Assembly: GCF_042658685.1 (NCBI RefSeq)
Contig: NZ_JBHSQY010000001.1
DNA: 64,000 nt
Origin: Macrococcoides bohemicum
Lineage (GTDB): Bacteria; Bacillota; Bacilli; Staphylococcales; Staphylococcaceae
Reading direction: 5' to 3' (one strand)
Below are positions 1 to 9,445 of the stretch, piece after piece (position 1 is the stretch's first letter; each line of letters starts with the position of its first letter). A program made the position numbers and the translations under genes. The notes under the pieces were generated by a model that saw nothing but the letters and a program-made list of their open reading frames with translations, made no database searches and had not been told where the DNA came from.

Positions 1-111
1 TTCTGTCAGCGCGTTAGCCATATTAAAATTCACGATACCAAAACTAAAAATAAATGCACCTATAAGAATCATGATAATATTAATTAATTTTACTTGAAGC
101 GTTTTTTGCAT
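1..111 (-). CDS. YitT family membrane protein, N-terminal fragment
   Basis: Only the first 37 codons are in the window; the gene continues beyond the left edge. It opens with ATG at 111, preceded on the minus strand by a strong AAAGGGGGTT ribosome site. The visible part has a short basic start followed by one hydrophobic segment (about residues 9-27), which fits the first membrane helix of YitT/DUF161 proteins. The gene is divergent from the MazG-like gene, the pairing seen for ypjC-ypjD in Bacillus. Family assignment rests on this short segment and on context. Function is unknown beyond being an integral membrane protein. Confidence 0.6.
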   Translation of the reverse strand, partial: MQKTLQVKLINIIMILIGAFIFSFGIVNFNMANALTE

Positions 112-171
112 TTATTAACCCCCTTTATAAATTTAATTATACATAATAATGTTAATATTTTGGAGGTAATT

Positions 172-498
172 ATGAAATCATTATTAGAAATGCAGCAAGA
201 AGTAGATGCATATATAAATCAATTTAAACCTGGCTATTTTTCACCAATGGAAAATATGGTGAGATTAACAGAAGAAGTCGGAGAATTGGCGCGAGAAATT
301 AATCATGTATATGGTCCAAAACAAAAGAAACTAAGTGAAAAAGAAAAAGAGATTGGATTAGAACTTGCTGATAATCTTTTTGTGTTAATTTGTCTTGCTA
401 ACTCAATGAATATTGATTTGACAGAAAGTTTTAATCAGACGATGGATAAATTTAATAATAGGGATAAAAATCGCTTTGAAAGGGTGGATAAGGAGTGA
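172..498 (+). CDS. MazG-like nucleotide pyrophosphohydrolase, YpjD type
   Basis: 108 residues. Members hydrolyse (d)NTPs or related nucleotides to the monophosphate and pyrophosphate. The all-helical MazG metal-binding pattern is visible: RLTEEVGELAREIN near residues 28-41 supplies the paired glutamates and LELADNLFVLI near residue 65 the later E/D pair. An ATG at 94 lies in frame upstream but has no ribosome site. The ATG at 172 follows TTGGAGGTAA with good spacing, so it is chosen. The stop overlaps the mgsA start by 4 bases, showing translational coupling. The exact substrate cannot be read from sequence. Confidence 0.88.
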   Translation: MKSLLEMQQEVDAYINQFKPGYFSPMENMVRLTEEVGELAREINHVYGPKQKKLSEKEKEIGLELADNLFVLICLANSMNIDLTESFNQTMDKFNNRDKNRFERVDKE

Positions 499-863
499 AG
501 TTTGCTATTATCGCACATGATCAGAAAAAAGATGCGCTAGTTAAGTTTATTGAAGATCATATAGATGAATTTAGTAAACATGAGTTGTTTGCAACAGGCA
601 CAACTGGTCTACGTGTAATTGAAAGAACGGGTTTAAATGTAACAAGGTTTAAATCAGGGCCACTCGGTGGTGACCAGGAAATTGGTGCATTAGTAGCTAA
701 TAAAGCAATTGATGCAATCTTTTTCTTCCGTGATCCTTTGACTGCGCAACCTCATGAACCAGATGTCAGTGCATTATTACGATTGTCTGATGTTTATGAT
801 GTACCGCTTGCTACAAATGAAGGTAGCGCTCTAGCAATTATTACGTATTTTGAGTCATTATAG
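495..863 (+). CDS. mgsA: methylglyoxal synthase
   Basis: 122 residues, cytoplasmic. Converts dihydroxyacetone phosphate to methylglyoxal and phosphate, a bypass that relieves sugar-phosphate stress. The phosphate loop GTTGLR (35-40) and GPLGGDQEIGA (55-65) are intact. D60 matches the catalytic aspartate of the family, and H8, D80 and H87 are at the expected places. Starts with GTG inside the stop region of ypjD (4-base overlap). The neighbour bshA makes bacillithiol, a thiol that detoxifies methylglyoxal, so the co-location makes biological sense. Confidence 0.96.
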   Translation: MKFAIIAHDQKKDALVKFIEDHIDEFSKHELFATGTTGLRVIERTGLNVTRFKSGPLGGDQEIGALVANKAIDAIFFFRDPLTAQPHEPDVSALLRLSDVYDVPLATNEGSALAIITYFESL

Positions 864-872
864 GAGGTCATT

Positions 873-1994
873 ATGAAGATAGGTATAACTTGTTACCCTA
901 CAATGGGTGGTTCGGGAATTATTGCAACTGAACTGGGAATAAAGATGGCAGAGAGAGGCCATGACGTTCATTTTATTACTTCTAACACCCCATTTAGAAT
1001 ACAGTTTCAAATGCCGAATATTACCATACATCAGGTTGATGTTAATCAATATTCAGTATTTCAGTATCCACCTTATGATATTACGCTGGCGACTAAAATT
1101 GCGGAAGTTATCAATGTGTATGACCTTGATGTTTTACATATGCATTATGCAGTACCACATGCAATTTGTGGTATTCTTGCACGTCAGATTGCCAGAAAAG
1201 ATGTAGGTATTGTAACAACTTTACATGGTACAGATATTACGGTTCTTGGGTACGATTCAACATTAAAGGATGCCATAAAATTTGGTATCGAAGAAAGCGA
1301 TATTGTCACAAGTGTGAGTAATGCATTAACACAGGAAACATATGATATTATTGCGCCAGATAAGGAAATCAATACAGTGTACAACTTTATTAATGAAAAA
1401 GATTTTGAACCAATTGATAATAAAGCATTAAGAGCATGTTATGGTATCCCGGATGATTATAAAGTGTTGATCCATGTATCAAATTTTAGGAAAGTAAAAC
1501 GCATTCAGGATGTTATTAAAACGTTTAGTTTAGTAAGAGCAAAGTTAAAGTCTAAGCTCATTTTATTAGGAGATGGTCCAGAACTATCGAAAATGAGAAG
1601 CTATGCAAAGAAACTAGGTGTTCTTGATGATGTCATGTTTTTAGGCAAACAGGATAAGGTAGCGAGCTATTATCAAATGTCTGATTTATTCTTATTGATG
1701 AGTGAAAAAGAAAGTTTTGGACTTGTATTGCTTGAAGCGATGCATTCGGGTGTTGTGTGTATCGGAACCACTGCTGGCGGTATACAGGAAGTCATTAAAC
1801 ATACTGAAACAGGATTTATTGTGGATGTAGGTGATACAGTTCAAGCAAGTGAATATGCCATTGACCTACTTACGAATGATAAATTATATTCAAAATTTCA
1901 GAAAGCGATGAAAGTTGATATTAATGAAAGATTCCATTCTACAATTATTACAGATCAATACGAAGCAATCTACCAATCTTTAGTAAAAAATTAA
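873..1994 (+). CDS. bshA: N-acetyl-alpha-D-glucosaminyl L-malate synthase (bacillithiol step 1)
   Basis: 373 residues, a GT-B fold glycosyltransferase (GT4). Joins UDP-GlcNAc to L-malate, the first step of bacillithiol synthesis. The N-terminal glycine loop GGSGIIATELG (12-22), the LHMHYAVPHA segment (88-97), GDGPELSKM (233-241) and the C-terminal E280-x7-E288 nucleotide-sugar motif (ESFGLVLLE) are all present. An AGGAGGT ribosome site sits just upstream. It lies in the ypjD-mgsA-bshA-cca-birA order known from Bacillus and Staphylococcus. A bacilliredoxin that acts on this thiol is encoded at about 31.6 kb. Confidence 0.96.
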   Translation: MKIGITCYPTMGGSGIIATELGIKMAERGHDVHFITSNTPFRIQFQMPNITIHQVDVNQYSVFQYPPYDITLATKIAEVINVYDLDVLHMHYAVPHAICGILARQIARKDVGIVTTLHGTDITVLGYDSTLKDAIKFGIEESDIVTSVSNALTQETYDIIAPDKEINTVYNFINEKDFEPIDNKALRACYGIPDDYKVLIHVSNFRKVKRIQDVIKTFSLVRAKLKSKLILLGDGPELSKMRSYAKKLGVLDDVMFLGKQDKVASYYQMSDLFLLMSEKESFGLVLLEAMHSGVVCIGTTAGGIQEVIKHTETGFIVDVGDTVQASEYAIDLLTNDKLYSKFQKAMKVDINERFHSTIITDQYEAIYQSLVKN

Positions 1995-2013
1995 TGTCAA
2001 AAATGGAGTAGTT

Positions 2014-3237
2014 ATGAAATTAGAACTAGCATATTTAAATCATACAACACAGGCGTTGATAATAGCTGCAAATGAAGTCATCGGAGAATTAAAGCTGCAT
2101 GGATATGAAGCGTACATTGTAGGCGGTGCTGTACGCAATCTATTGCTTAAAAAAGAAATAAATGATATCGATATAACTACAAATTGTCTGCCAGAAAATA
2201 TCATCAAGATTTTTAGTAAGACTGTGCCTGTTGGTATTGATCATGGTACAGTCATCGTATTGAGGCAGGACTATCAGTTTGAGGTAACGACATTTCGAAT
2301 AGACGGGGAATATATTGATCATCGACGTCCTGATCAGGTACAATTCGTTACCGATTTGAAATCTGATTTAGAACGTCGAGATTTTACAATCAATGCGCTA
2401 GCATTAAGTGAAACACACGAAATAATCGATTATTTTGATGGCCAAAAAGATTTGGTAAATAAAGAAATACGTGCAGTAGGTAATGCAGCTCATCGTTTCG
2501 AAGAAGATGCATTACGCATGATGCGCGCTATCCGATTTCAAAGTGTCCTGTATTTTAATATTGAAGAGAATACTCTGCTGGCTATTGAAAAACATGCTGC
2601 AACAATTGCTTTAGTGTCAATAGAGCGGATAGTTGTTGAGATGAAGAAACTATTGATGGGTAAAGGTGTTCATCAAGCATTACATATCTTTTATAAGACA
2701 ATGTATAGTCATCTACCTTTTTTTAGAGCTATAAAGGGGAATACGGCTTCTTATCAGGTACACTCACCTGTAGATTTTACCGTTTACATCGCATATATTA
2801 TATATTGTGAATCAAAAGTAGATCAGGATTTAACATCTAAAATTTCTGATTTTAAACTATCAAATCAAGAGAAGAAACAAATAAAAGACTGTGTCTTAAT
2901 TTTTGATTATTTTAATCAGCCTGATATGAGTTTAAAATCATTTGTATATCGATTTGATATAGATTTAATTCAAGATGTGTATCGTTTTATATTAAATGAA
3001 AAAATTATTTTTGATAATTTAGTAGATATAACATCAATTCAAAATGCTAAACAACAATTACCAATTCAGACACGAGATGAATTGCAAATTGATGGAAATG
3101 TACTAATGTCATATTTAAATAAAAAACCTGGTCCTTGGCTAAAAAGTATGATAAACAAAATTGAATTAGCAGTTATTGAAGGACGACTGAGCAATCGACA
3201 AGAAAAAATATTGGAGTGGGCAAAGAATCATGTCTAA
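2014..3237 (+). CDS. cca: CCA tRNA nucleotidyltransferase
   Basis: 407 residues, cytoplasmic. Adds or repairs the 3' CCA end of tRNAs with CTP and ATP. This is a class II enzyme: the nucleotidyltransferase signature GGAVRNLLL (37-45) is followed by the metal-binding DIDITT (51-56), then RRDFTINAL near 120 and the nucleotide-selecting EEDALRMMRAIRF near 165. Length is typical for the Gram-positive form (papS/cca). GGAG lies 9 bases before the ATG. Its 3' end overlaps the birA start by 8 bases. Confidence 0.95.
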   Translation: MKLELAYLNHTTQALIIAANEVIGELKLHGYEAYIVGGAVRNLLLKKEINDIDITTNCLPENIIKIFSKTVPVGIDHGTVIVLRQDYQFEVTTFRIDGEYIDHRRPDQVQFVTDLKSDLERRDFTINALALSETHEIIDYFDGQKDLVNKEIRAVGNAAHRFEEDALRMMRAIRFQSVLYFNIEENTLLAIEKHAATIALVSIERIVVEMKKLLMGKGVHQALHIFYKTMYSHLPFFRAIKGNTASYQVHSPVDFTVYIAYIIYCESKVDQDLTSKISDFKLSNQEKKQIKDCVLIFDYFNQPDMSLKSFVYRFDIDLIQDVYRFILNEKIIFDNLVDITSIQNAKQQLPIQTRDELQIDGNVLMSYLNKKPGPWLKSMINKIELAVIEGRLSNRQEKILEWAKNHV

Positions 3238-4198
3238 ATATAAACAGGATATACTTGAATATTTAATGATACATAAAGACGATTATGTTTCTGGACAAAA
3301 ACTCGCTGAACAATTCAACGTGTCACGTACTGCGATATGGAAAGCAATTGAAGTTTTGAAGACACAAGGATATTCAGTTGAATCAATAAAGAACAAAGGA
3401 TATCGCATTACTTCAGTTCCAGATCATTGGGATAGTGATTTATTATCATATGTATTAGCGGATTCAATATTTCAAAAACAATTTGTCTATGAAGAAGTAA
3501 CTTCTACTCAGACTATAGCACACGAATTATTAATGGAAATTGATAAACCGTTACTTGTATTGAGCGAAATTCAGACAGCTGGTAAAGGGCGCTTTAAACG
3601 TCCATGGGCTTCTAAACGTGACACTGGGTTATGGATGAGTCTTGTGTTACATCCGAATATTAGCTATCAGCAAATTGCAACGTTTAATTTGTTTATTTCG
3701 ATTGCAATCGCTGAAGCGATAAAAAATGTTACACATCTTGAACCAAAAATTAAATGGCCGAATGATGTATATATCAATGACAAGAAAGTTTGTGGTTTTT
3801 TAACAGAAATCAATGGAGATTCTGATGGTGTTCATACGATTATTTGCGGCATTGGTATAAATATAAATCATACAATCGAAGATTTTGATGCAACGATTAG
3901 AGATACTGCTACAAGTTTAAAACTTGAGTCTAAAACAGATACTGATCGCTATCTTTTTATCAAAACGTTAATAGATTCAATTGAACATTATTATGAAGCT
4001 TTTTTAACGCAACCATTTAAAGAGATAAAAAATATTTATAAAAGTTATTCTATGATTTGGGATAGAACGTTAAGGTATACTGAAGGTAATAAACAAATTT
4101 ATGGCAAAGCTATCGATTTGAAAGACGATGGTGTACTCGTTGTGTTAGATGACACAGGTGAACGCCATCATTTCATAAGTGCAGATATAGAAGTGTAG
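3230..4198 (+). CDS. birA: bifunctional biotin-protein ligase / biotin operon repressor
   Basis: 322 residues. Attaches biotin to carboxylases via biotinoyl-AMP; the N-terminal winged helix (about 1-62, with VSRTAIWKAIEVL as recognition region) marks the DNA-binding type that also represses biotin genes. The ligase core has AGKGRFKRPW (117-126) for biotinoyl-AMP, KWPNDVY near 178 with the catalytic lysine nearby (KKVCGFL), and a C-terminal SH3-like domain. Overlaps cca by 8 bases and is followed after 9 bases by the DinG-type gene. Confidence 0.95.
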   Translation: MSKYKQDILEYLMIHKDDYVSGQKLAEQFNVSRTAIWKAIEVLKTQGYSVESIKNKGYRITSVPDHWDSDLLSYVLADSIFQKQFVYEEVTSTQTIAHELLMEIDKPLLVLSEIQTAGKGRFKRPWASKRDTGLWMSLVLHPNISYQQIATFNLFISIAIAEAIKNVTHLEPKIKWPNDVYINDKKVCGFLTEINGDSDGVHTIICGIGININHTIEDFDATIRDTATSLKLESKTDTDRYLFIKTLIDSIEHYYEAFLTQPFKEIKNIYKSYSMIWDRTLRYTEGNKQIYGKAIDLKDDGVLVVLDDTGERHHFISADIEV

Positions 4199-4207
4199 GT
4201 GTAAAAT

Positions 4208-6802
4208 ATGGCATTAAAATATGCTATTGTAGATTTAGAAACAACAGGGAATAATCTGGAAGTGGATGAAATGATTCAGATTGGTGTTTGTATTATGCAA
4301 AACAATCGGATTATCGACACATTTGAATCATTTGTGCATACTACGCAACCGATTCCACCGTTTATTCAGTCATTAACAAAAATAAATAATGAAATGGTCG
4401 AACATGCGCCGACATTTCAAATGATCGCTCTTCAACTATATGAATTATTAGAAGGCTGTGTGTTTGTAGCACATAATGTTGATTTCGATTTAAATTTTTT
4501 AAGAAAATATTTTAATGAAAGTAATATATTCTATAAACCAAAATACATTATTGATACTGTAGATGTATTTAAGATTGTATTTCCTCAAATGTCGAGGTAT
4601 CAATTGTCTTATTTATCTGAGCAGCTAAATATAAAGTTAACAAATGCACATCGAGCAATTGACGATGCCAAAGCGACATGCGAAATATTGATGATTGCAT
4701 TAGATCGATTACGTAATTTACCTAGTACTACTTTGAAATCATTATATAGCCAGGCGAAACAAATGCGCTATCATTTTGATGAAGTATTATTTGATCTGAT
4801 ACGAGATTATGAGCGTAGTTCTGTTGATTATAATACAGTGAACGGCATTAATTTTATCAAAAAAAATAGACAAGTGAATCCACTAAATATCGATGTATCT
4901 TTTGAAACATTTTTTGAACAGACGATACAATCACTTGATTTTATTTATAGAGAAGAGCAATATCAATTATCTTATGAAATTTATTTAAGTTTAAAACAAC
5001 AAACTGAAATTACAATAGAAGCGGAACTTGGAAGCGGAAAAACATTAAGTTATTTAATTGCTGCCGCATATTTTATTGCGAAGACTAATCAATCAGTACT
5101 CGTGTCTACTTCGACGATAGCTCTACAAAATCAAATGATTGATTATGATATCGCACTTTTAAAACGTCAAGGATTAAAATTACCTTATCAAATTATTAAA
5201 AGTAAAAATCATTATTTAACAATTGAATTTGTGGATTATATTTTAAAGGATACAAAAATTAATCATGATATTTCCATATTAAAAATGCAGTTGATCATCT
5301 TTTTAATGAGTGGTAATGATGGTGATATCGAACAGCTGAATTTAAATGGTGGACGTAAAATATACTTTGAATTGATGCGCAGTCTCTATATACCTCAACA
5401 AAATGAAACTTATTTGTTTGATACTTATCCTGATACGGCGCATGTTGGAATCACAAATCATGCGCATCTTTTATCAAATCGAAAACTTAATGTGTTTGAA
5501 AATTATCATCATATTATTATTGATGAAGCACATCAAATACTCAATTACGCATTAAAATACACAACTTTTGAACTGAAATATCAGGATTTAAAATATTTAA
5601 TATCTCAGACATTGCAGGAATTTGATACAAGTGCTATTAGTCACAAGCAAAAACTAAATGATTTGACATTTTTCCAATACGGGAGTATTAATAATGAATT
5701 ACAGCAATTAAATGAAAAGTATGAACAGTTATTTGATTACCTACTTACACATTATTATTCAAATCGTATTATACAAGCTGAAATCAAGAAAGAAGATGAA
5801 CTAGCTATTTTAATGCTTGAATTAATGCATACGCTGTCAATGATTGCTTCTGCACCTAACATTACAAAAATCCAACGCAAAATGATTATTAACTTAAAAG
5901 AAAACTTTGAACGATGTTATAACAATATATCGGTACATGGTGAGCTGTATATAATGTTTAATAATCACAATAAATCAGGCATTCATATTATTTTAAAAGA
6001 GCATAAAGTAAAAGAAGTAATTGAAAACTATATTTTAGATGCATTTGATTCGAAAATATTTATCTCCGGAACGATAAACTCAATTAATGAACATAACGTT
6101 TTATCAGACTTATTTATGGAGCGCAAGAAATATATAAAATTTGATGCGTCATTCGAAAAATATAAAGCACCTTTATATATACCTACAGACATACCAGCAT
6201 TCAATTATCAGCAACAAGAAGAATATATAGAAAAATGTCTGGAATATATATTGATGTATTTAAACAATTACGATGGTAAAGCATTAATCTTACTAAATAG
6301 CTATCAACAGGTTGAAATTTTGAGAGACTATTTATATGAAACAGCGCTTGACCAAGTTATATTGACGCAAAATAGTGATGTTAATACAACGAAACTGAAT
6401 CAGCAATTTAATCAATTAGAAAAAGGTGTACTGCTCGCTACGCAAACATTTTACGAAGGCATAGACTTTAAATATGACGGTGTAAAATGCGTAATGATTG
6501 TTTCTTTACCTTTTATGCATCCGAAAGATTTAAATATCGCATTGATGAAAGATGAAGTAAATGATGTATTTCTAGATTATCAAGTTCCTATCGCTGTCAA
6601 CAAATTACACCAGGCTACGGGTCGTTTAATCCGGAACGAAAAAGATCGTGGTTGGATGATTTGTTTTGATAGAAGAATAGTAGATAGTCGCTATGCAACT
6701 AAATTCAGTCATATCCTTTCAAACTTTAACAAACAAGAGGGTAATATTGAAGATTTTGAGCAATTTATGTACGAACTCTACAAAAGTTTTTCGGAATTCT
6801 AG
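4208..6802 (+). CDS. dinG: DinG-family 3'-5' exonuclease / helicase-like protein
   Basis: 864 residues. Two-part protein: an N-terminal DEDD exonuclease domain (DLETTG at 8-13, HNVDFD near 92, HRAIDDA near 148) fused to an XPD/DinG-like SF2 domain with Walker A ELGSGKT near 273-279, DEAH (IIDEAHQI near 440) and motif VI QATGRLIRNEKDRG near 800. In staphylococci this fusion degrades single strands 3' to 5'; helicase activity has been reported as absent there. The four cysteines of the iron-sulfur cluster found in E. coli DinG are not evident. Weakly conserved in the middle, as usual. Confidence 0.9.
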   Translation: MALKYAIVDLETTGNNLEVDEMIQIGVCIMQNNRIIDTFESFVHTTQPIPPFIQSLTKINNEMVEHAPTFQMIALQLYELLEGCVFVAHNVDFDLNFLRKYFNESNIFYKPKYIIDTVDVFKIVFPQMSRYQLSYLSEQLNIKLTNAHRAIDDAKATCEILMIALDRLRNLPSTTLKSLYSQAKQMRYHFDEVLFDLIRDYERSSVDYNTVNGINFIKKNRQVNPLNIDVSFETFFEQTIQSLDFIYREEQYQLSYEIYLSLKQQTEITIEAELGSGKTLSYLIAAAYFIAKTNQSVLVSTSTIALQNQMIDYDIALLKRQGLKLPYQIIKSKNHYLTIEFVDYILKDTKINHDISILKMQLIIFLMSGNDGDIEQLNLNGGRKIYFELMRSLYIPQQNETYLFDTYPDTAHVGITNHAHLLSNRKLNVFENYHHIIIDEAHQILNYALKYTTFELKYQDLKYLISQTLQEFDTSAISHKQKLNDLTFFQYGSINNELQQLNEKYEQLFDYLLTHYYSNRIIQAEIKKEDELAILMLELMHTLSMIASAPNITKIQRKMIINLKENFERCYNNISVHGELYIMFNNHNKSGIHIILKEHKVKEVIENYILDAFDSKIFISGTINSINEHNVLSDLFMERKKYIKFDASFEKYKAPLYIPTDIPAFNYQQQEEYIEKCLEYILMYLNNYDGKALILLNSYQQVEILRDYLYETALDQVILTQNSDVNTTKLNQQFNQLEKGVLLATQTFYEGIDFKYDGVKCVMIVSLPFMHPKDLNIALMKDEVNDVFLDYQVPIAVNKLHQATGRLIRNEKDRGWMICFDRRIVDSRYATKFSHILSNFNKQEGNIEDFEQFMYELYKSFSEF

Positions 6803-6822
6803 CTTTACCACTTAATAAATGA

Positions 6823-6851
6823 CTTATTTATTGGTAAACTGTTCTTATAAT
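6823..6851 (+). promoter_or_regulatory. candidate promoter for the aspB-asnS pair
   Basis: A perfect TATAAT at 6846-6851 lies 24 bases before the GTG of the aminotransferase gene. The best -35 is TTATTT 16 bases upstream, which is weak. A partly paired AT-rich inverted repeat (TTACCA...TGGTAA, 6805-6834) sits just before and may end the dinG transcript or bind a regulator. Confidence 0.4.
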
Positions 6852-6875
6852 GAATTCTGGGAGGAATGAGAAATC

Positions 6876-8060
6876 GTGGAATTATCTCAACGTGTACAAA
6901 AATTAACACCATCAACGACTTTAGCAATAACAGCTAAAGCAAATGAATTAAAAGCAAGTGGAAAACCTGTTATTGGTTTAGCAGCAGGTGAACCAGATTT
7001 TAATACACCTCAAAATATTATAGATAAAGCTTTTGAAGCGGTTCAAAATGGTGCAACGAAATATACCCCATCTGGTGGGATGAAACAACTTAAAGAAGCA
7101 ATTCAAAAGAAATTAAAAGATGATAATAATTTAGATTATGCATTAAATGAAATTATGGTAGCAAGTGGTGCAAAACATGCACTTTACAATTTATTTCAGG
7201 CATTACTAGATGAGGGAGATGAAGTTATTGTCCCTATTCCTTATTGGGTTAGTTATCCTGAACAAGTTATATTAGCTGGCGGAAATGTTGTCTATGCAGA
7301 GAGTGACGAAACAACTGAATATAAAGTTACAATCGATACATTAAATAATGTTAAAACTGACAAAACAAAAGCACTTGTTTTAACATCTCCTAGTAACCCA
7401 AGTGGAATGGTTTACACGAAAGAAGAATTACAACAAATTGCGGATTGGGCAGTAGAAAATAATATTGTTGTTGTATCAGATGAAATTTATGAAACACTTG
7501 TATACGATGGTGAACATGTTAGCATCGCAAGCTTTAATGATGAAATCAAAGCATTAACAGTTGTTATCAATGGTGTTTCTAAGAGTCATTCTATGACAGG
7601 GTGGCGTATCGGTTATGCTTGTGGAGATGCAAAGTTAATTAAAGCAATGACAGATTTATCAAGTCACTCTACAAGTAATCCGACCACACCTTCTCAATGG
7701 GCAGCTGTTGAAGCATACAATGGTGATAAAACATTCCTAAACGAAATGAATGATATTTTCAAAAGTCGTCTGGAAGAAATTTACCCTAAACTCTTGGAGA
7801 TACCAGGTATTCAATGTATTAAACCAAAGGGTGCATTCTATTTATATCCTAATGTAAGTGAAACAGTGAAACTTTGCGGGTTTAAAAATACAGAAGACTT
7901 TGTAACTGCGTTATTAGAAGAGAAATTAGTTGCTGTAGTTCCAGGATCAGGTTTTGGTTCACCAAATAATATTCGTTTAAGCTATGCAACGGACTTAGAT
8001 TCAATGCATGAAGCTATTAAACGTATTAAAGAATTCGTAGAAGAGAAAATGGAGAAATAA
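6876..8060 (+). CDS. aspB: pyridoxal-phosphate aspartate aminotransferase (AspB type, class I)
   Basis: 394 residues. Transfers the amino group between aspartate and 2-oxoglutarate (fold-type I, subgroup Ib). Motifs: PSGG (65-68), SPSNPSG (171-177), the PLP lysine K236 in SKSHSMTGWRIGY, and the substrate-carboxylate arginine in NNIRLSYA near 366. The GTG start is chosen because TGGGAGGAATG lies just ahead; no ATG fits as well. Followed after 2 bases by asnS, so aspartate supply and asparaginyl-tRNA formation are cotranscribed. Substrate could be broader than aspartate. Confidence 0.92.
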   Translation: MELSQRVQKLTPSTTLAITAKANELKASGKPVIGLAAGEPDFNTPQNIIDKAFEAVQNGATKYTPSGGMKQLKEAIQKKLKDDNNLDYALNEIMVASGAKHALYNLFQALLDEGDEVIVPIPYWVSYPEQVILAGGNVVYAESDETTEYKVTIDTLNNVKTDKTKALVLTSPSNPSGMVYTKEELQQIADWAVENNIVVVSDEIYETLVYDGEHVSIASFNDEIKALTVVINGVSKSHSMTGWRIGYACGDAKLIKAMTDLSSHSTSNPTTPSQWAAVEAYNGDKTFLNEMNDIFKSRLEEIYPKLLEIPGIQCIKPKGAFYLYPNVSETVKLCGFKNTEDFVTALLEEKLVAVVPGSGFGSPNNIRLSYATDLDSMHEAIKRIKEFVEEKMEK

Positions 8061-8062
8061 TC

Positions 8063-9358
8063 ATGACAAAAATAACAATTAATCAAGCAAGTAAATATGT
8101 AGGTCAAGAAGTAACAATCGGTTCTTGGATTTTAAATAAACGATCAAGCGGCAAAATTGCATTCCTTCAGTTACGTGATGGTACTGGATTTATGCAGGCA
8201 GTAGTAGTAAAGGAATCGGTTGGTGAAGATTTATTTAAAGTTGCAAAAGGCATCACGCAGGAGACTTCATTATATATCACTGGCGTAATTAAAGAAGATG
8301 AACGTTCAGATTTCGGTTATGAAATGGAAGTGACAGGCATTGAAGTCATTCATGAATCAGTAGATTATCCAATTACACCAAAAGCGCATGGAACAGATTT
8401 CTTAATGGATCACCGCCATTTATGGTTACGTTCAAAACGTCAGCATGCGGTAATGAAAATTCGTAATGAGATTATTCGTGCGACATATGAATTCTTTAAC
8501 GACAATGGATTTACAAAGATTGATCCTCCAATTCTAACGGGTTCAGCACCTGAAGGGACAAGTGAATTATTTGCAACGAAATACTTTGAAGAAGATGCAT
8601 TTTTAAGTCAATCAGGGCAACTTTATATGGAAGCTGCTGCAATGGCACACGGTAAAGTATTTTCATTCGGTCCTACATTCCGTGCAGAAAAATCTAAAAC
8701 ACGTCGACACTTAATCGAGTTCTGGATGATTGAACCTGAAATGGCATTTTACGAACATGAAGATAGTTTAGAAGTTCAGGAACAATATGTTTCATATATT
8801 GTTCAGTCAGTACTTAAGAACTGTCAGTTAGACTTAAAATTATTAGGACGTGACACTGAAAAATTAGAAAAAGTGAAAGCACCGTTTCCACGTATTACAT
8901 ATACTGATGCGATTAAATTCTTAAAAGAACAAGGATTTGATGATATTGAGTGGGGCGATGATTTCGGTGCACCGCATGAAACAGCAATTGCTAATCACTA
9001 CGATTTACCTGTATTTATTTTAAATTATCCGACAGGAATTAAACCATTCTATATGCAGCCTAATCCTGATGAAGAAGGAACAGTTAAATGTGCAGACTTA
9101 ATCGCACCGGAAGGGTACGGTGAAATTATTGGAGGTTCAGAACGTATTTGGGATCTTGAATTAATTCAATCACGTATTAAAGAACATGGTTTAGACCCGG
9201 CTGCGTATAGTTATTATACTGATTTACGTAAATACGGTAGTGTACCACACTCAGGTTTCGGATTAGGATTAGAACGAACAGTAGCATGGCTTTCAGGCGT
9301 GGAACACGTGCGTGAAACGAGTCCGTTTCCACGCTTACTGAATCGTTTATATCCATAA
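8063..9358 (+). CDS. asnS: asparagine-tRNA ligase
   Basis: 431 residues. Charges tRNA-Asn with asparagine. An N-terminal OB-fold anticodon-binding domain (about 1-110) is followed by a class IIb catalytic core with motif 2 (FRAEKSKTRRHLIEFWMIEPE near 210-230) and motif 3 (GFGLGLERTVAWLSG near 405-420). The HLIEFWMIEPE segment is typical of AsnRS rather than AspRS. Standard length. The gene ends 30 bases before a strong terminator. Confidence 0.96.
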   Translation: MTKITINQASKYVGQEVTIGSWILNKRSSGKIAFLQLRDGTGFMQAVVVKESVGEDLFKVAKGITQETSLYITGVIKEDERSDFGYEMEVTGIEVIHESVDYPITPKAHGTDFLMDHRHLWLRSKRQHAVMKIRNEIIRATYEFFNDNGFTKIDPPILTGSAPEGTSELFATKYFEEDAFLSQSGQLYMEAAAMAHGKVFSFGPTFRAEKSKTRRHLIEFWMIEPEMAFYEHEDSLEVQEQYVSYIVQSVLKNCQLDLKLLGRDTEKLEKVKAPFPRITYTDAIKFLKEQGFDDIEWGDDFGAPHETAIANHYDLPVFILNYPTGIKPFYMQPNPDEEGTVKCADLIAPEGYGEIIGGSERIWDLELIQSRIKEHGLDPAAYSYYTDLRKYGSVPHSGFGLGLERTVAWLSGVEHVRETSPFPRLLNRLYP

Positions 9359-9390
9359 AATTTAAGTTAATATAGATTAATAATATTAAA

Positions 9391-9427
9391 TCGTATAGAT
9401 ATAATTTTATATCTGTACGATTTTTCT
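9391..9427 (+). terminator. Rho-independent terminator after asnS
   Basis: A 12-bp stem (9391-9402 with 9409-9420, one G-T pair) with loop AATTTT is followed by TTTTT. It separates the aspB-asnS unit from dnaD. Confidence 0.85.
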
Positions 9428-9445
9428 ATCACCAAGGGGGAAACA

